A DNA stretch of 64,000 nucleotides. Source: Pelodera strongyloides (taxonomy: Eukaryota > Nematoda > Chromadorea > Rhabditida > Rhabditidae). The first letter of the stretch is position 1; each line of letters opens with the position of its first letter. The position numbers and the translations under genes are program-made. The DNA is taken from NCBI GenBank assembly GCA_036852015.1, contig JAANDG010000040.1, positions 310,001-374,000 on the forward strand. The letters are read 5' to 3'. The notes beneath the pieces were generated by a model, which had not been told where the DNA came from, searched no databases, and saw nothing but the letters and a program-made list of their open reading frames with translations. Of this stretch, positions 44,756 through 57,548 are shown piece after piece.

Positions 44756-45338
44756 CTAGCTTCGTGCAGGCAAATGTCGTACTTTACTTTTACTCCCAAC
44801 ATACCACATCGCTACCACACAGTTGCCTTAGATCTTACTTTCTTTGCTATTAGCCATGGTTAACATGAATTTTTCTTTTCGTTTTTCGTATTCTTACATT
44901 GTCAACGTGGGCACTGCCTCAAAAACCTTTTGAGTTTTGTTCTTTCATGTACATCAATAAGCTGTAACCGTAGCATGTATGTAGTAATGACATAGCGATG
45001 AGTTTAGTTAGTTAGTTAGCGTTTTGTCGTTTTCACTCCGTGCAGTGTAAACGTGTCGTGCCGTGTAAAAGTGTAGTGCAGTGTAAAAGTGTCGTGCAGT
45101 GTAAAATCGGTGTGTGTTCCTTTTTTCTGTCCCACATAAAAGAAACATTTTTTTATCTTACAAATGACATTTGACGAAAGAACAAAGACAAGAATAAAAT
45201 CCCATACATGATAAAAGAGGCAAGAATTCGCAAGAATTTATAAAAATAAAAGAATAAAAAACCCATATGTATGGCCAATTGCCCTGCTTGAGTACTGTGA
45301 AGATCGATTGATATACATATTTTTGATCAGTTCAATCA

Positions 45339-45518
45339 TTAAAGCGAAATACCGGCCGATTTTTGAAACGCATCGTGGAGAACTGAATTCTTACGTATTT
45401 ATGCTAATTTGCTCGAATTTAGCACGATTTTTTTCTACTTTATGTTCATTTGCATACCCTGTATAAGTATGCTGATCTACTCGATGTGTTTCAAAAAGCG
45501 GCCGGTATTTCGCTTTAA
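45339..45518. mobile_element. M1 MITE, copy 10
   Basis: Both ends intact (TTAAAGCGAAATACCGGCC and GGTATTTCGCTTTAA). Confidence 0.87.
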
Positions 45519-45519
45519 C

Positions 45520-46359
45520 TTTTTAGTGTCTATCTAAACAATCTAGGCAAATGTTACAATGAATAATTGCAATTATATAACTAACTGGTAATTGAAAATC
45601 TCTTCACCTGAATAATACATACACCTCATTGCTAACTAAATAATTTTAGTCAAGGGAGATGTTCGAGTTTGTATGACTCCCGGAATAAACATCAAAGACA
45701 CATATGTAAAATTGTCTTTGCTGCTTAAGCTTCGTCATTACGATTCATCAGGGCGGAGTAATTACCTACGAACAAAGACATACATCACACTGGAATACAC
45801 CATAAAAACATGACAAAATCGAACATGTAATGCTTGAAGATCTACCTTGACTATCTACATCTCCTCCCATAATGGATCGTACCTCAACCATAATTTTAAC
45901 CAGTAATTAAACATTCTTTCTATAAAAGAAACGAGACCATTTGGCGACGGTTATTGGGTTTCCGTAAATAAAGTCATTAACGGCATCTTTTTTTTGCTCA
46001 AAAACCTGCGACAAACAGTCGAAACGTTGCCAAACGATTCTTGAGGTGACCTACCTACGGGCTCTTGGGAGGTTTCATATTCTCGACTACCTCTATCAAC
46101 CTATTTTTTATTCTTATTATCATCAACCTAGGCGATATGGACCATCGTCACCAAAGAAACGTACTGAATAATAGTGTACGTATGATAAATATGTGAAAGT
46201 CACAATACAATTGAGTGTTGTAATTGTAACATTTAGTGGATAAATCTATGTTTGAAAATAGTTAGAGATATCTCAACAAGTGTGCATTATGAATGGCAGG
46301 GCATTTCTCAGACTCTAAGGTATCTTATATGAGATCGTTGTTGGCACAATGTCAACGCC
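45520..46359. other. No gene recognised; partial third copy of the 5' flank repeat
   Basis: At 45930-45985 GAGACCATTTGG and TTGGGTTTCCGTAAA resemble 42683-42720, the 5' flank of small-protein copy 2. No exon of that gene was found here. Confidence 0.5.
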
Positions 46360-49300
46360 TCAAACCATGTGAGCACTTCCAATTAGAGTATTTCGATACC
46401 CATCTTTATTGGCGTTTATTAACGCTGTTTGGGGTTTCCGTAAATTGGAAAAGCGGCTAGAGCACGGACGACAGAGAAGGACAGAGAACGGAGGGAACAT
46501 CTGAAAGGAGTGAATACGGTATTCATGGGTAAAGTCTTTGAATCAGCCGACTACAGTATCGTGTTGAGTGCTGGGAGTGTTCGTTGAAACATGGACGATT
46601 TACGTCGATAGTGCCGATACGTTGCAGAATCTAGCAGTGTGTCGTCCACCTCTATGGTTTAGCAGCAACTTCTTCACGCTACATTAGATACTGCCAAACT
46701 TGTATACAAATTGATACATCCGTGAAGCGTTACTCATTTGTGTGTCATGTTGTAATACTGTGTTAAGTGTCAAGTTGTATACCGATATAAAAAAAGTACG
46801 TGGTTTGAGATTCTATAAAATTTTATTAAAGCGAAATACCGGCCGGTTTTTGAAACGCCTTGAGTACGCCAGCATTCTTACACAGCTTATGTAAATGAAC
46901 ATAAATCCGAATAAAAATCGAGCTAAATTCGAGTAACTTGGCATAAATTCGTAAGAGTTCGGTTGTCCACGATGTGTTTCAAAAAACGGCTGGTATTTCG
47001 CTTTAAAATATTATAAAATATCATTACCTCGACAACTTCGTCTCGTATCGACGGTGAGCACAGCATATAAATGAAAATGCGAACGAGTGAATTGAAAGCC
47101 ACCAAAATACTGCACACATCCGAGGTCAACGTGTAGAATAGAGTGCTGAAATTTTGATGGAATTATGAGATAGGTATTCCTGCCGATCCTATAACCTATG
47201 CTGTCCATCTCCATGAAGACTCTATTTGTGGTCTAGGAATTCAACCGAACTGCATGTTCGGCGAGGGAATAATGGGCGATCCCGCCCGGTCCTAGCCCAA
47301 AGACGTCGAGCAATTTGTCATCTGGAACTCGTCGCCTACTGCTCAGGACCTCTACAGAACATGTCATAAAAAACCTTGCAATCCCTTGAATAAAGGTGCA
47401 CGCTCTTGTGGCGTAAAAGATTTATTTATTATTATGTGTCGGATGCGATTCCTATCTCAGATGGTCATAATGCAGCCAGAATTTTCATGAGGCCGTGTGC
47501 AGTATGCACCACATCTCTCGGGGAAATCTTCCCTGGGGAGAGAAAATTGCATACTAGATTCCCCTTGGGGAATTGAGTGGTGAATATGGCCTCAGAATAT
47601 CGGTATGCAAAACCTCACCTCGATCCATCTTCGTTGAACATGAGCGTGTTATTCTTGAATACGTTTTCCATCACCGAAATGAACACGGAAAATGTGGAAC
47701 AGATGAGGTATGACGTCACTATTGATACCATAGTCCAGGTGGCATACCGTAGTTCGTCCCTCCGCTTTTTAGAATGTGAGATTGATTCTGAAATTTCGGA
47801 ATTTGAAGGAGAACGTAAATACCGTATGTAAAAACTAAAAAAGTGTCGAACAAACAACTAAAGTGAGCAATGGAAGATATGCTTGCTTTAAAGCGAAATA
47901 CTGGCCGATTTTTGAAACGCATCTAGTACACCAGCATTCTTATGCAGCTAATGCAAAAATGAACATGAATTAGAATAAAAAATCGAGCTAAATTCGAACA
48001 AATTAGCATACATACATTAGAAATCAGTAGTCCACGATGCGTTTCAAAAACCGGCCGGTATTTCGCTTCAAAACAAGAAAAAAAAACTAATTAAAACTTT
48101 AGAACTAGTTCTATTTTTTCGGCACAATATTTTTCTTCGTCTACCAGCATAAACTGCTATGAAAAAAATAAGCAAAAAAGAAACTGAAAGATAGAAAAGT
48201 TTTGAGTATAGCACACACACACACACAATAAAACTAAAAGATAGATCACTCCGCTGCACATGCAACACAAGGAAATAAAACTGAACAAAAGTAAAAATTT
48301 AATGTATCCTATTGTAACAAACCTCTTTGTCGTGCGAGTATCATCTCACTCAGATCTTAACTAATACCGATAAACCCATAAACATTTTAAAGAATTTACT
48401 CTACCCTTAGAAGGATTGAGGGAGAGAGACAGACGGACATAAGGAGACAGAGAGAAAGAGAGAGAAGGGGGGGCGAGAAAGAGGGAGAGGGATCGAGAAG
48501 GAGAGAGGGAGGAAGAGAGACAGAGAAGAATTGAGGGAGAGAGAGAGAGTAAGCAGGTAAACATCTCAATTTGTCCTTTTATTTATTTCTATTTACTCAA
48601 GTAAATGTGCAGAAAATGCCTTACCTTTCCGAATTAGTTCTGTGATTTTCGGCATGTCGATAAAGGTCGTAGCGGCCCACCCAATGTGACGGAGCTTTCT
48701 AAAATATTATCTATGTGAATTTCGCAGTAAAGCGGTATGACACGTGGTTTTCAACAGTATGTATAAGTTTTAAACCACGTACCATACACACCACTTCTGT
48801 GTGTCTTAAACTGAACTACCAAATTTCTGAAAAAAAAAACCGGCAGGTAAAGAAACAAGTAGTATGTGACACCCCTCTTCTTTAAAACATTTATAAATAT
48901 TTACCTTTTCGTTACAGCCACGATCGATATGTTCAATAGTAATAATAAAGCAAATGGCACGAAAATATGAAGTACAGTCATCACATAAAAGTTGAATATT
49001 TGATAGTTTTCCCAGTCGGCCAACAGGCTACGGAACTCGTAGTCCTAAATCAAGTACGTATGCATATACTGTATACTATACATTATGACATGCGTATGAG
49101 GTCTTAGAGAATTTTTTTATCTGTGTACGGTGGATTCTTGCAAATAATTATAGTCGGGAAGAAGTAGATTGTTATGCTAACCAATTGACTTCATCGCAAA
49201 ACAAACCTTGAATGCCGGACAGTTCGGATAGTATTCCACTGTATACTCAAAGAAAGCAGGTAGACGAAGGATGAATACACCAATCAATACTACGGCAATC

Positions 49301-51220
49301 GTGCAGTATCGACCGGCTTCGCTAAAATCAATATTACAAATTACTACTCCATTGTAACAGTGACCTTCCATAATAACTGCACAATCTAAATGGAATATCT
49401 TCGGGAAACCTAACGTGCTTCCGAAATTCTGTTTCCATTTAAGATAAGTTTCCAAAATACATATTTCTGGTAGCACTCCGAATTTGCCAGGCATAATAAT
49501 CGCGACGGTGCTATGAATGCTAGCTCAACACCAACTTCCAAATTCATGCAATATGCTAATTTGGAAGATGGTTACGGCGGTCAATTCGTCAAAGGGGATA
49601 TCCGCAGAGAGAAAGTATCGAAACGATCTATCTTACAATAGTATTGAAACAGTTGCATTGGCTGATGGTGATAAAGGGGGAAATTTACAAACAATAAGAT
49701 AATGTAGCGATTTGGCCACAGCCCGCTCATGTTGAACAAATTAAATAGCAATGAAAAACTACCTTATCACAAAATTGAGCGAGTTGATTTCCGCCACAAC
49801 GATGAAGCGTTCAATTGTGGCACATAATATAATGTAGGTGGAAGCGAATTGGACTAAATTTATTATATTCATAAATAAATAACTATATACAAGGGCACAC
49901 TGAATTCATATATATTTATGATCTCCACATTGACTGCAAGAACTCCGTGCATCTTGAGCCTATGAAACCCGTTCTAACACCGTGGAATTTAAAGCGGTTT
50001 TGTAGCTACTTTGGGAAATTTGCATGTGATACGCTTATCCTATCTACCCTATGTAAATTTGGTGCCGGAATCTTCGGACGGGCACACACCATTTGCATAG
50101 GAGATACATGACAAGCGTATCATATGCAAATTTCGCAAAGTAAGCGCAGTTTTAAATACTCACAAAATCAATAAATCGAATGAGTTAAAATTCTTTCTCA
50201 CCCATTCTGCTTGTTCCATAGAGAAACATGGCGTATTTGTGCCAAACATGATGCAATAGTTCATTTTCACCAAAAATGGCCAGCGCATCAACGGTGAAAA
50301 ATGGAATGTATAGTAAATCCATGGTTAGATCCAAAATCGCGAGCGTGAGGAGGTAGAGAGTAGGAGAGCGACGAGCTCGAGCACCACAGAAAAGACGCTG
50401 AAAATATATTTATTGAGGAATTTAAAGTGGATGTCAACGTGGGTAGATACATTTAAAAAGGGCACGTCCATATAGGACGTTACACGAATTTGATTGTGTG
50501 CCAGATACATACTGTAAAATCTCGCTTCAGTACAATTGAGAACATAAACCAGGTTTTTGGACTGGTACCAGATCACTTTCGTCATCGTCGGTTTACGTGC
50601 TTCTTGTGTTTATTATTATTGGAATTGTGACTATTTGATATTTGTGACAAAATGCTACGAATTTCTTGTGATTTACTTCGAAGTTGATTGTTGAGACTTA
50701 TTTTACTACTGCTTTATTATGTTTTATTTATCATGTATATTTTATAACACAAACTGCACGTTACATTGCTTTCTTTGATTGTCTTTGTGCGTAATAAATT
50801 ATATATGTTCATATTGCATGTGTTTGATAAAATTTACAACGGTAGGTCTCTTTGGGCGATATCCTCTAATAATTAGATTAGCAGAAAACTGTCATCAAAA
50901 TAAGTAGTAAAGCGAAATACTCGCTGGTTTTTGACCAGCATTCTTAGGCAGCTTGCTTATGCAAATAAATGGGCACAAATTAGAATAAAAAAAATGAGCT
51001 AAATACTAGTAAATTAGCATAAATACGTTAGAACTCAGTTGTCCACGATGCGTTTCAAAAACCGGCCTGTATTTCGCTTTAAACTAAAACTCACAAATAG
51101 TATAAAGTTGAACAGGACTCCGAATAGTGCGATTGGTGTCCCGATGTAGACGACTAGTGCGAATCTCACGACGTCGTAACCCTCATTTTTGTGGGCACAA
51201 CCATCCGACGCTGGGTCCAT
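46360..51220 (-). CDS. FMRFamide-receptor-like GPCR (389 aa)
   Basis: Exons are 51220-51095, 50397-50202, 49853-49763, 49321-49207, 49044-48905, 48698-48625, 47787-47619, 47145-47028 and 46500-46360. They sum to 1170 nt with all phases fitting. TM1 is VVYIGTPIALFGVLFNFILF and TM2 RRSPTLYLLTLAILDLTMDL. TM3 ends in ATIERF in place of DRY. TM4 lies in IAVVLIGVFI, with an ECL2 Cys (YYPNCPAF). TM5 is VLHIFVPFALLLLLNISIV, TM6 TMVSIVTSYLICSTFSVFI, and TM7 carries AFNSLVRIFIY in place of NPxxY. TM2 to TM3 and the NS..F.IY motif are those of nematode FRPR/FMRFaR-type peptide receptors. The last exon is the least certain: without it the frame runs into an M1 repeat. A TTTCAG acceptor lies 30 bases before the ATG. 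Confidence 0.85.
46826..47006. mobile_element. M1 MITE, copy 11 (last intron of the GPCR)
   Basis: Ends TTAAAGCGAAATACCGG and GGTATTTCGCTTTAA. It begins 22 bases past the TM7 exon donor, so intron read-through would add repeat-coded residues. Confidence 0.85.
47262..47430 (+). mobile_element. SINE copy (GPCR intron 7)
   Basis: Matches 6780-6945: GGGCGATCCCGCCCGGTCC, GACGTCGAGCAA, GAACTCGTCGCCTACTGCTC, and the tail AATAAAGGTGCACGCTCTTG. Confidence 0.7.
47491..47592. mobile_element. TIR element, GGCCGT family, short copy
   Basis: GGCCGTGTGCAGTATGC at the left and GTGAATATGGCC at the right, with inverted GGGGAAATCTTCCC blocks. Confidence 0.6.
47888..48071. mobile_element. M1 MITE, copy 12
   Basis: Starts TTAAAGCGAAATACTGGCC and ends CCGGTATTTCGCTTCAA. 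GPCR intron 6. Confidence 0.83.
48410..48556. repeat. Purine-rich (GA)n low-complexity tract
   Basis: GAGAGAGACAGA-type repeats of about 145 bp in GPCR intron 6. The Ser/Leu-rich frame on the other strand is an artefact. Confidence 0.92.
49989..50155. mobile_element. M2 MITE, copy b (GPCR intron 2)
   Basis: TTAAAGCGGTTTTGTAGCTAC at the start and GCGCAGTTTTAA at the end. The arms carry GATACGCTTATCC. Confidence 0.82.
50907..51082. mobile_element. M1 MITE, copy 13 (GPCR intron 1)
   Basis: Left end partly deleted (GTAAAGCGAAATACTCGCTGG). Right end TATTTCGCTTTAA, 13 bases from the exon 1 donor. Confidence 0.8.
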
Positions 51221-51240
51221 TTTTGGAATAAATTATAGGA

Positions 51241-51986
51241 GACAATTTATCTGAAAACAGAATTTTATAAATATATACAGAAAATTGAACAGGAACTAGA
51301 AACAGAAAAATACTGCAACGTTCTTAGAGTATCTCGGCGAAGTAGAAAAGCAAAATTCTCAGCCTAACAAGTAGAAAATTAAACATGAAGTGAAAATGTT
51401 GACAAAATATTAATTTAACTTGGTCAAAACGTAAGTAAATCGTCAACTACTTATATGTCCATCGGAAGAAGCAAAATTCAAACCATCAAGTTATCAGCTT
51501 GATCACGTGAGAAGTCACATATCTTTCAATAAATAATATATATTTTAAATCCCAAACTTCCTGCCATTGCATTTCTCAACTCTAAACTTCCGGGAAAAAC
51601 ACAACTAGAAACTTGCAATTATAACAACATTTTTTTTTCTGAAAACGCGGAAGTTTGTCCAAACACCCGGCAATTAATATTAGTTGAATAATTATAGCGT
51701 TTCTCGCAGTGAGAATCCGTGCACGCGCGAGTTTGAGGAAATGAAATTAAAATTATCTAAAATTTGTATTATCGCGGGAAAATGTTATTTTATAAAAAGC
51801 GTGTGAGATGTAATAAAATATTCACACACGCAAGGAAGCATCTTATGTCTATGTCTATGTAGTTAGTAAAGAAAAAAAGGAGGAAGTTATAAGAGTCTAA
51901 GAGTCATAAGATTTATGACGAGGCAAGTATAAATTGTATAAAACTAAATTTAAGTTAGTACCAAGAAAGGGTTAAGGTTGGATCTC
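51241..51986. other. GPCR upstream region, no gene recognised
   Basis: AT-rich. A candidate trans-splice or 5' UTR acceptor for the GPCR (TGTTTTCAG, minus strand) lies at 51251-51260. Nothing else of note. Confidence 0.5.
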
Positions 51987-52467
51987 TTAAAGGGATGGGT
52001 TCACTACAAAATCACCTTGTTTTTATGCTTTACTTTGATTGTACAAAGGAAAACTTAAACAAAGAGCATAAAAAATATTCCTTGAATTATTCCCTAGGGC
52101 AGATATTAGGTAAAAAAGGTGAGTATTGATTTTTTTCCGATAAAGTTGTACTGCAAGATAAACTAAGGAAGCTAAGATATATGGCTGAAACACACTGTTT
52201 TTTCATTGTTTTATGTGAAATAAACGATGAAGACTACAGTTTATTTTGCTCAAAACAGTGTGTTTCAGCCATATCTCTTAGCTTCCTTAGTTTATCTTGC
52301 AGTACAACTTTATCGGAAAAAGATCAATACTCACCTTTTTTTACCTAATATCTTCCCTAGGGAATAATTCAAGGAATATTTTTTATGCTCTTTGTTTAAG
52401 TTTTCCTTTGTACAATCAAAGTAAAGCATAAAAACAAGGTGATTTTGTAGTGAACCCATCCCTTTAA
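51987..52467. mobile_element. TTAA-flanked long palindrome, family M4 (AGGGATGGGTTCAC)
   Basis: TTAAAGGGATGGGTTCACT at the left and AGTGAACCCATCCCTTTAA at the right. The arms are about 210 bp and near-identical, around a loop of roughly 50 bp (about 52200-52255). A transcript would form a very long hairpin. Confidence 0.9.
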
Positions 52468-52590
52468 CCTCTGCAGCCTACAGCATAGTCCGCGGGTGAG
52501 CATGCGGGCAGGTTCGCTAAGAGACCGCGTAGCTAGCCCACGGCGAACAGACGGCGACCTTGCGGGCAAGTGGCCCAGGAGATCAACCAC
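52468..52590. other. Isolated GC-rich segment
   Basis: GC-rich island with GCGGGTGAGCATGCGGGCAG and GCGTAGCTAGCCCACGG directly after the palindrome. It may be a relic of another repeat. No coding evidence. Confidence 0.4.
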
Positions 52591-53590
52591 TTATCAAATA
52601 CCACGCATAAAGTATGATATGGATATGCAGAGGCTTGTAGCGTTACAGTGGCTACGGTAACATCACGATCCAAAATAGAAATAATGCGAGACAAATATTT
52701 TTATCACTTTCCCTGGACCAGGTTAAGCTTTTTAATAATCATATATTTTCGAAAATTTTAGTACTTCAATAATGATAAAATGCGAGCGTCAATGGCGCTG
52801 GTTTTGCGGATAAACTATTTTGTATTCGTGAACAATTGTCATTTTTCCGGCAAATTTGAACGGCAAAGAATGAGTATGACGTCAAAAGGAGCAATTTTAA
52901 AGATTATCAGGTTTCAATATGTCATGATGATGATATATCAAAGTCTTTAGTTTTGTAGGCATATATCGAACTAAACAAAAAGAAAAATTGTGAAGCTGAA
53001 GCGTGTGAATAGACCAAACTACGGTATGTGGTATGGATAAAGTAACATTTACATATATGCGTTACAATTTATTGGCCTTTCAGAGAGAACGGAAACAGAA
53101 ATATAACGTTGTTTGCCCAACAAGTTATTGTCCAAAACTCAGGGTTGAAAACAGGGCTAAGCCAAATCTAAAATTTATTCGCATCACTAGATGGAGTAAC
53201 GAGATATATGAAGTCATTCATTCAAAATTGCGGAGTTTTGAACAAAGGGCGGACTTAATCGGATAAAAATAAAAGCATGTTAGACAATACACGGGATTTT
53301 TCTCCCACAGGAGGAGAGATCATGATTTTCCACATTTTAGCTCAATGACTCAATTTGAGGAGTGCAATCGTGCAATAATTTGCAGGGATTTCGGAATCAA
53401 TACGTAGATTATGTGTTGTTTATCTTTCCGTATGCCTAACGAATATAACTATTGTTTATAAAAGCTGAAACGCATTGGCAATTTAAAATTGTCAGGAATT
53501 TACAATAAATGGAAGTGAATAAAGATAATGTCTACGGCTATGTTTTGTGACAAAGAGACAATGTTTATTAAAATTTAAAATTTCTTTTAC
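52591..53590. other. No gene recognised
   Basis: A 77-codon plus-strand frame at 53033-53266 has no recognisable motif, and no flanking splice sites that fit a larger gene were found. Confidence 0.45.
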
Positions 53591-53591
53591 T

Positions 53592-53688
53592 CTTCAAGAG
53601 CGTGCACCTTTATTCAAGTGAGTACGAGGCTTGCTTATGACATGTTCCGCAGAGGTTCTGAGCACAGGCGACGAGTTCCAGATGACAA
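53592..53688 (-). mobile_element. SINE 3' fragment
   Basis: Reverse match to the tail and body of 6715-6945 (AGAGCGTGCACCTTTATTCA..., GGCGACGAGTTCCAGATGAC). Confidence 0.6.
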
Positions 53689-53775
53689 AATTAAAATTTA
53701 TTAGTGGTATATTATTACTTATTGGGCATACGGGGCGGGGCGCGCACTTTCGTAGAGTCTATAAGTCTAGAACGT

Positions 53776-53956
53776 TTAAAGCGAAATACCGGCCGGTTTT
53801 TGAAACTAATCGCGGACAACTGAATGCTGACATATTTATGCTAATTTGCTCGAATTGAACTGGAATTTTTATTCTAATTATGTTTATTTGCATAAGCTGC
53901 ACAAGAATGCAAGTGTACTCGATGTGCTTCAAAAACCGGCCGTTATTTCGCTTTAA
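53776..53956. mobile_element. M1 MITE, copy 14
   Basis: Ends TTAAAGCGAAATACCGG and CCGTTATTTCGCTTTAA. Confidence 0.86.
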
Positions 53957-54146
53957 ACGATTATACATTAGTCACGGTGATTAGCGATTATGTCCATGAT
54001 TATACATGTTTCAATCCCACCTTATCTCATTATGTGTGCATAAGAAGAGGCAAACGATGTTGGTAAAAATATAAAGAAAATTTTATAATCTAAAGGAAAT
54101 TTAATCGTGAAATCCGCTTTCTGCCCACGGATTTTTCCCTAAAATG

Positions 54147-54275
54147 TCAAGGAGCTACAGGACAATAAGTAGAACAAGCACAAATCGGGCATGCAAGCCA
54201 GCGTACATCTATCCTGTACAAGCCTGCACACTTCACACAAGCATTTATGCATGCTGCGCCTTTTGGTTCAAAAGT
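54147..54275 (-). CDS. Candidate last exon of a small Cys-rich protein
   Basis: A minus-strand exon begins after the acceptor ATATTCAG and codes TFEPKGAACINACVKCAGLY, then RIDVRWLACPICACSTYCPVAP and a stop (43 codons). Seven cysteines have the spacing Cx3CxxC...CxxCxCx4C. This looks like the tail of a secreted disulphide-rich peptide or a metal-binding segment. The frame also stays open upstream into a hydrophobic run (YCNVCFFVLHFCCC) that could act as a signal peptide without splicing. No upstream exon was settled and no family was recognised, so it could still be chance. Confidence 0.35.
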   Translation of the reverse strand, partial: TFEPKGAACINACVKCAGLYRIDVRWLACPICACSTYCPVAP

Positions 54276-54439
54276 CTGAATATATTCTGTGCAACAACAG
54301 AAGTGTAGTACAAAAAAACATACATTGCAGTATTTATAGATATAGATAAAATATTGATACACATCGAAATTCGCACGGAAATGTACGCGATCTTAAAATA
54401 TGGACAAAAGTCGAAAAGGCCTAACAATATTTGTTCTTT

Positions 54440-55765
54440 CCTTTGAACGTTGAATGTAATTTAAAGCATGCAAAAAGTGTATTATAGCCCCAGCAAGACA
54501 TGAACTGGTATCTCAGCAATACATACGTCTCAGTGTTCAGCAATTATGACGATAATTAGCTAATTAGATTATCAGCTAATTGGACTTCTGTCATATTTGG
54601 GCTGAAGACCAGACAATCTTTTTAATTTACGTCAAGTACGTCTTGGCGTATCTTCAAGTACTCACAGCTTACGTAAACCGGCAAAACAATTTGGATAAGT
54701 GAAAATCAGTGCAAGTAAATAAAAGTTTGTGTAAACTTTCTGAAAAAGTAAACATTTCAAGTAGATATGGATGTGCACTTCTTTTCTATATAGGAAAAGA
54801 TTCCGCCTGAAAATTTTGCCGTTTTCCTTATAGGGGATATGGGATGTGAGCTCTTTTAAATCTTCTAAATCGCATGAAAAAAATAAGAAATGATATCATC
54901 TGATTATAATATCCTTGTCTAGGTAGAATCATATCATTAATAACATGGCCAACAGAGCTAACGAATAACATCATATATCATTGTAATCAAGTGCCTTTTA
55001 AATTTCTAAACGTTAATGAATAAACACTGAATTTTTTTTTCGAGAATGGCCTAATTGTGTACTGAACGCTGTCAAAACACGTGAATTGGATTTTGGCCTA
55101 ATGAACTCTTTTTTTATTTTTTTATTTAGTACCTATTCACCTTTTCAATCAAACCAAGGACTCATGACAGTAGATGGCACGCCTTGACACGTCCAGCTAT
55201 TTGGCTTCTTGTTTAAAACACCCGAGACACCCCTGGACAACCATGGACAATGATGAACTACAATGGACTACCATGGGCAGGCTATTTTAGGCTATAAAAT
55301 TTTCAAAAATGGGGCGATTTTCACGTCAACTTCCTAGGTAGAAATTGTAAGTGGCGAACCCGAACCATTACCAAAGCTTCAGATAAAACGATATCCCATT
55401 CTAAATTCGGTCACTACATTTGCAAATATATGAGGAAATGTATTTTTTAAATAAGGAACTAGGTAACAATTCAATTTTCGGACAATTTCAACATCTTCCT
55501 GAGCAAACACCTTTTGGAAATGTCCCGCGGGACCATTTCACACCGAAAGTACTTATATTAGGGAAGTTTAAGTTTCTCTTTTTGAAGGGCTAAGTGCAAT
55601 GCTTATGCAGGAACAAGAAGGTTTGCTTGAGGTGGAAAATATCCGAGAAATTAGCAATTACACATGGAAAATGAAACTTCGCATGTTCTGGTAACACATA
55701 TTCGAACTTCAGAGGTAAGTTTAGTAAACAAGTAAACTCAGGTCAGGTTGCCGTGTCTATCCCTT
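54440..55765. other. No gene recognised
   Basis: Contains a small inverted repeat ATTAGCTAATTAGATTATCAGC near 54550 and otherwise plain AT-rich sequence. Confidence 0.5.
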
Positions 55766-55958
55766 TTAAACGAAATGACGGCCGGTTTTTGAAACACATG
55801 GAGTTCACGAGAATTCTTATGCAGCTTATGCAAGTGAACATAAATTAGAATAAAAAATTGAGGTAAATTCGAGCAAATTACGTAAGGAGTCAGCATAAAT
55901 ACGTAAGGAGTCAGTTGTCCACGATGCATTTCAAAAATCGGCCGGTATTTGGCTTTAA
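55766..55958. mobile_element. M1 MITE, copy 15
   Basis: Starts TTAAACGAAATGACGGCCGG and ends CCGGTATTTGGCTTTAA, with a short internal duplication (GTAAGGAGTCAG). Confidence 0.82.
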
Positions 55959-55959
55959 A

Positions 55960-57540
55960 TCCCAAGATTCCCTCACAATCAGTAGTCAACGAACTTTTGA
56001 ATGCACTGCATTCTCTCGGTGTCAATTCTATTTGGCGGGAGAATCAAATAGACCTTTGTAGGTCGTTTTTTTTACAACGGCTGATCAGCTTACATGTTTT
56101 TGAACTTTTCTTTACTTCGTGAATTACCAATTTCCTATAGACTTCAGGTGCTCTTCAATTTTGCAGAATATCAGGATTCATGGCAAATTCCAGCACAACA
56201 TTTAAAGGGATAGACACGTCCGCTGCTCTGCGCTCCGCTCCCAAAGAAAGCGAAGTGCGAACAGAGGCGAGAACGCCGGTGGAGACTGGCGAATAAATAA
56301 AAGTAAAGAAGTAGAGGTAAAGCAGAAGAAACCAAGACTACAAAACATGATACTATATAGGGTTTCAACTTTCACCAAAAGGCTTTTTCAGTGCGTTAAA
56401 CCAATGGTAAAGCGCGACTATGTACGTAGTCTGCTCCAGATAACCCATGTGTTTACCTTCGAGGTAAATGATTGCGGAACCGAATGACAAATCAAAGCAA
56501 TCAAATTACGTGAGTGGCCCGGAGCACGGCTTCGAAAAGCTCTTTACTTTCAAAGTAAAAAGAAAATTTGGTCGGTGGCGAAACACGGGCTATGATTCGG
56601 CGGCACACATTTTCTGGGCACAGTGTCGGCGCCGCACTGACGGCGTTTATTAAAAGCCTTGAGTTGTTTTTACTGAAGTAATACAACATATGGTATCATA
56701 GTTGCCCAACATCGCTTTTTTACAAACAAGGAAATTCAACTTCAGAAGGCGATTTTAGTACATAGAGAAGACTGCTGGAATCGCACGTGAGTAGCAGAAG
56801 GCTAGCTAGTATCGTAGACAGATTGGTTCAAGACATGATAATAAATGTGCAACTTTCCCAGGATTCATATAGAAATAAAGAAAAGCAAGTCCTTTGATAT
56901 AGGGTTTTTTCGTCCTCTCGTCCAAATAAGCAATGTGGTAATGTGGTCAGCGGGGAGCATAAGCAAACATTTTCGTGGATATTTATTGTGTATACGTGAA
57001 ATAGATGAAAACCTCAAATTTGAGAGTTATTAAAACGCAACTTATCCCAGAGCAGTTTTAAATGAAGAAAGCGTAAACGTATAAAATAGATAATGTTAGA
57101 ACCACCATTACCACGTGCGTATGTCAAGCAGTGGCATGTCACAACTCTGTCATGTACTGTCGTATAAGATAGTCCTTTTAAGTGCACGCAGCGCAGTGGC
57201 GCGAATATTTCGATTCAGCGTAAATTTCGCTCGTGCTCGCAACTGACGCACCAGCATCAGGCGCGTCACCATTTTTTGCCATTTACATTTTCCAAAGCAC
57301 TAGTCGATACGAAATTTCCTCAGTGGCTCACTGTTTACCAATTCGTTGTGAAATTATTTGTTTAAAAAAACGCTCCATCTACTAGAGTCTCAAACTTTTA
57401 ATACCACTTGAGACAAGGAACTTACTTCTTTCTGAGCCTTTACAAATGTACAAGTGTCTTTCGCCGAGACGATATATTCTAGAGTTTAGTCTTCTTTCAA
57501 AATTGAATCTATTCGACTAGATTCGACTATGGTGATGGGA
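55960..57540. other. No gene recognised
   Basis: Several 60-codon frames lie on both strands, but none has splice support or a domain. No repeat of note. Confidence 0.45.
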
Positions 57541-57548
57541 TCTTGAAG

